Shown in pieces: positions 7,133-7,424 of a stretch of 7,424 nt of DNA. The notes under the pieces are model-generated. The model worked only from the letters and a program-made list of their open reading frames with translations, had not been told where the DNA came from and did no database searches. Location of the stretch: NCBI GenBank assembly GCA_018695085.1, contig JABHOU010000254.1:1-7424 (forward strand), in the 5' to 3' direction. This stretch comes from Opitutia bacterium. GTDB taxonomy: Bacteria > Verrucomicrobiota > Verrucomicrobiia > Opitutales > Seribacteraceae. A program made the translations under genes and the position numbers. The first letter of the stretch is position 1. Every line of letters starts with the position of its first letter.

Positions 7133-7307
7133 CTGGATAACGATCTGGTCGATACTGCTAGCAGGGGGTATCGGAATATACGTCGTGATGGCCATCTTCG
7201 TAGCCATCGGAGGTGCCAAGGACATTCGGAAGCTGTTTCGCTCCATGGATAAGAAAAAACGGGATAAGGAAAAAAATCTTGAAGCACATAAACAATTTCG
7301 ACGTTAA
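7125..7307 (+). CDS. Small single-pass membrane protein, probable symporter partner
   Basis: This is a 60-residue protein. Residues 4-29 (WITIWSILLAGGIGIYVVMAIFVAIGG) form one transmembrane helix with a Gly-rich centre. The remainder is a strongly charged tail (KDIRKLFRSMDKKKRDKEKN) that should face the cytoplasm by the positive-inside rule. The gene overlaps the end of the symporter by 8 bp (ATGAGTGA) and has a strong ribosome-binding site, so the two are almost certainly made together. Small single-helix partners encoded directly after sodium-coupled transporters are known, for example MetS with the NSS transporter MetP, and 'symporter small accessory' proteins have been annotated beside SSS genes. 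By analogy it may stabilise or be required for the symporter; there is no direct evidence here. I do not recognise a specific family for this sequence. Confidence 0.82.
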   Translation: MSDWITIWSILLAGGIGIYVVMAIFVAIGGAKDIRKLFRSMDKKKRDKEKNLEAHKQFRR

Positions 7308-7334
7308 GCCTCATTCTTGCTAAAACCCACCCCA

Positions 7335-7424
7335 ATGACCATGCCCTTTAGACGTTTTGTGGTTTTGGCTGCGATTGCCTCCGTATTCGCTTGTTCTTTG
7401 GCAAACGCCAAAAAGTCCGAAGCC
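7335..7424 (+). CDS. Secreted protein, N-terminus only (3' end cut off)
   Basis: An ATG at 7335 opens a frame that stays open to the window end (30 codons). The translation is a textbook signal peptide: basic n-region (MPFRR), hydrophobic core (FVVLAAIASVFAC) and a cleavage site after ANA, followed by Lys-Lys-Ser-Glu-Ala. An in-frame ATG at 7341 is an alternative start that would lose only two residues. The Cys in VFAC is not in a good lipobox context, so signal peptidase I is more likely. The gap after the previous gene is 27 bp. No Shine-Dalgarno sequence is visible; the leader is C-rich (cccaccccaatg). The mature protein is outside the window, so no function can be given. Confidence 0.7.
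   Translation, partial: MTMPFRRFVVLAAIASVFACSLANAKKSEA

Overview
The window looks like a chromosomal piece from a bacterium of the Planctomycetes-Verrucomicrobia-Chlamydiae group, most likely Verrucomicrobiota or Planctomycetota. The evidence is a PQQ-type beta-propeller with a coiled-coil insertion, an uncharacterised secreted 'FRYALERW ... CSCQVKE' protein, two secreted-esterase-type alpha/beta hydrolases, and a solute:sodium symporter with a tiny membrane partner. I recognise these families from memory and ran no search. No rRNA, tRNA, CRISPR, phage or IS element was seen.

All genes lie on the + strand with short gaps, and I see no convincing terminator or promoter between them. The order is: (1) the 3' end of a PQQ-like beta-propeller protein (1-1107); (2) a signal-peptide protein with a cysteine cluster and a C-terminal membrane anchor (1120-2292), GTG start; (3) a secreted alpha/beta hydrolase (2342-3259); (4) a large two-domain acetylxylan-esterase-like hydrolase (3275-5275); (5) a short broken reading frame with an intact signal peptide and coding-like fragments in three successive frames (5304-5583); (6) an SSS-family sodium symporter (5594-7132); (7) a 60-residue single-pass membrane protein overlapping the symporter by 8 bp (7125-7307); (8) the first 30 codons of another secreted protein (7335 to the window end).

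A plausible joint reading, which is inference only, is outside-to-inside handling of an acylated organic substrate such as an esterified glycan. The two esterases would remove ester groups, and the symporter with its small partner would import a released product. Genes 1 and 2 form a separate 12-bp-spaced pair of exported proteins of unknown purpose and may only be neighbours.

The items most worth a second look are the unknown Cys-cluster protein (gene 2), the small symporter partner (gene 7), the decayed or frameshifted gene at 5304-5583, and the hydrolase whose second domain has lost its nucleophile. Several secreted-protein starts also lack a Shine-Dalgarno sequence and are preceded by C-rich leaders. 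No wholly new multi-gene system could be established from sequence alone.
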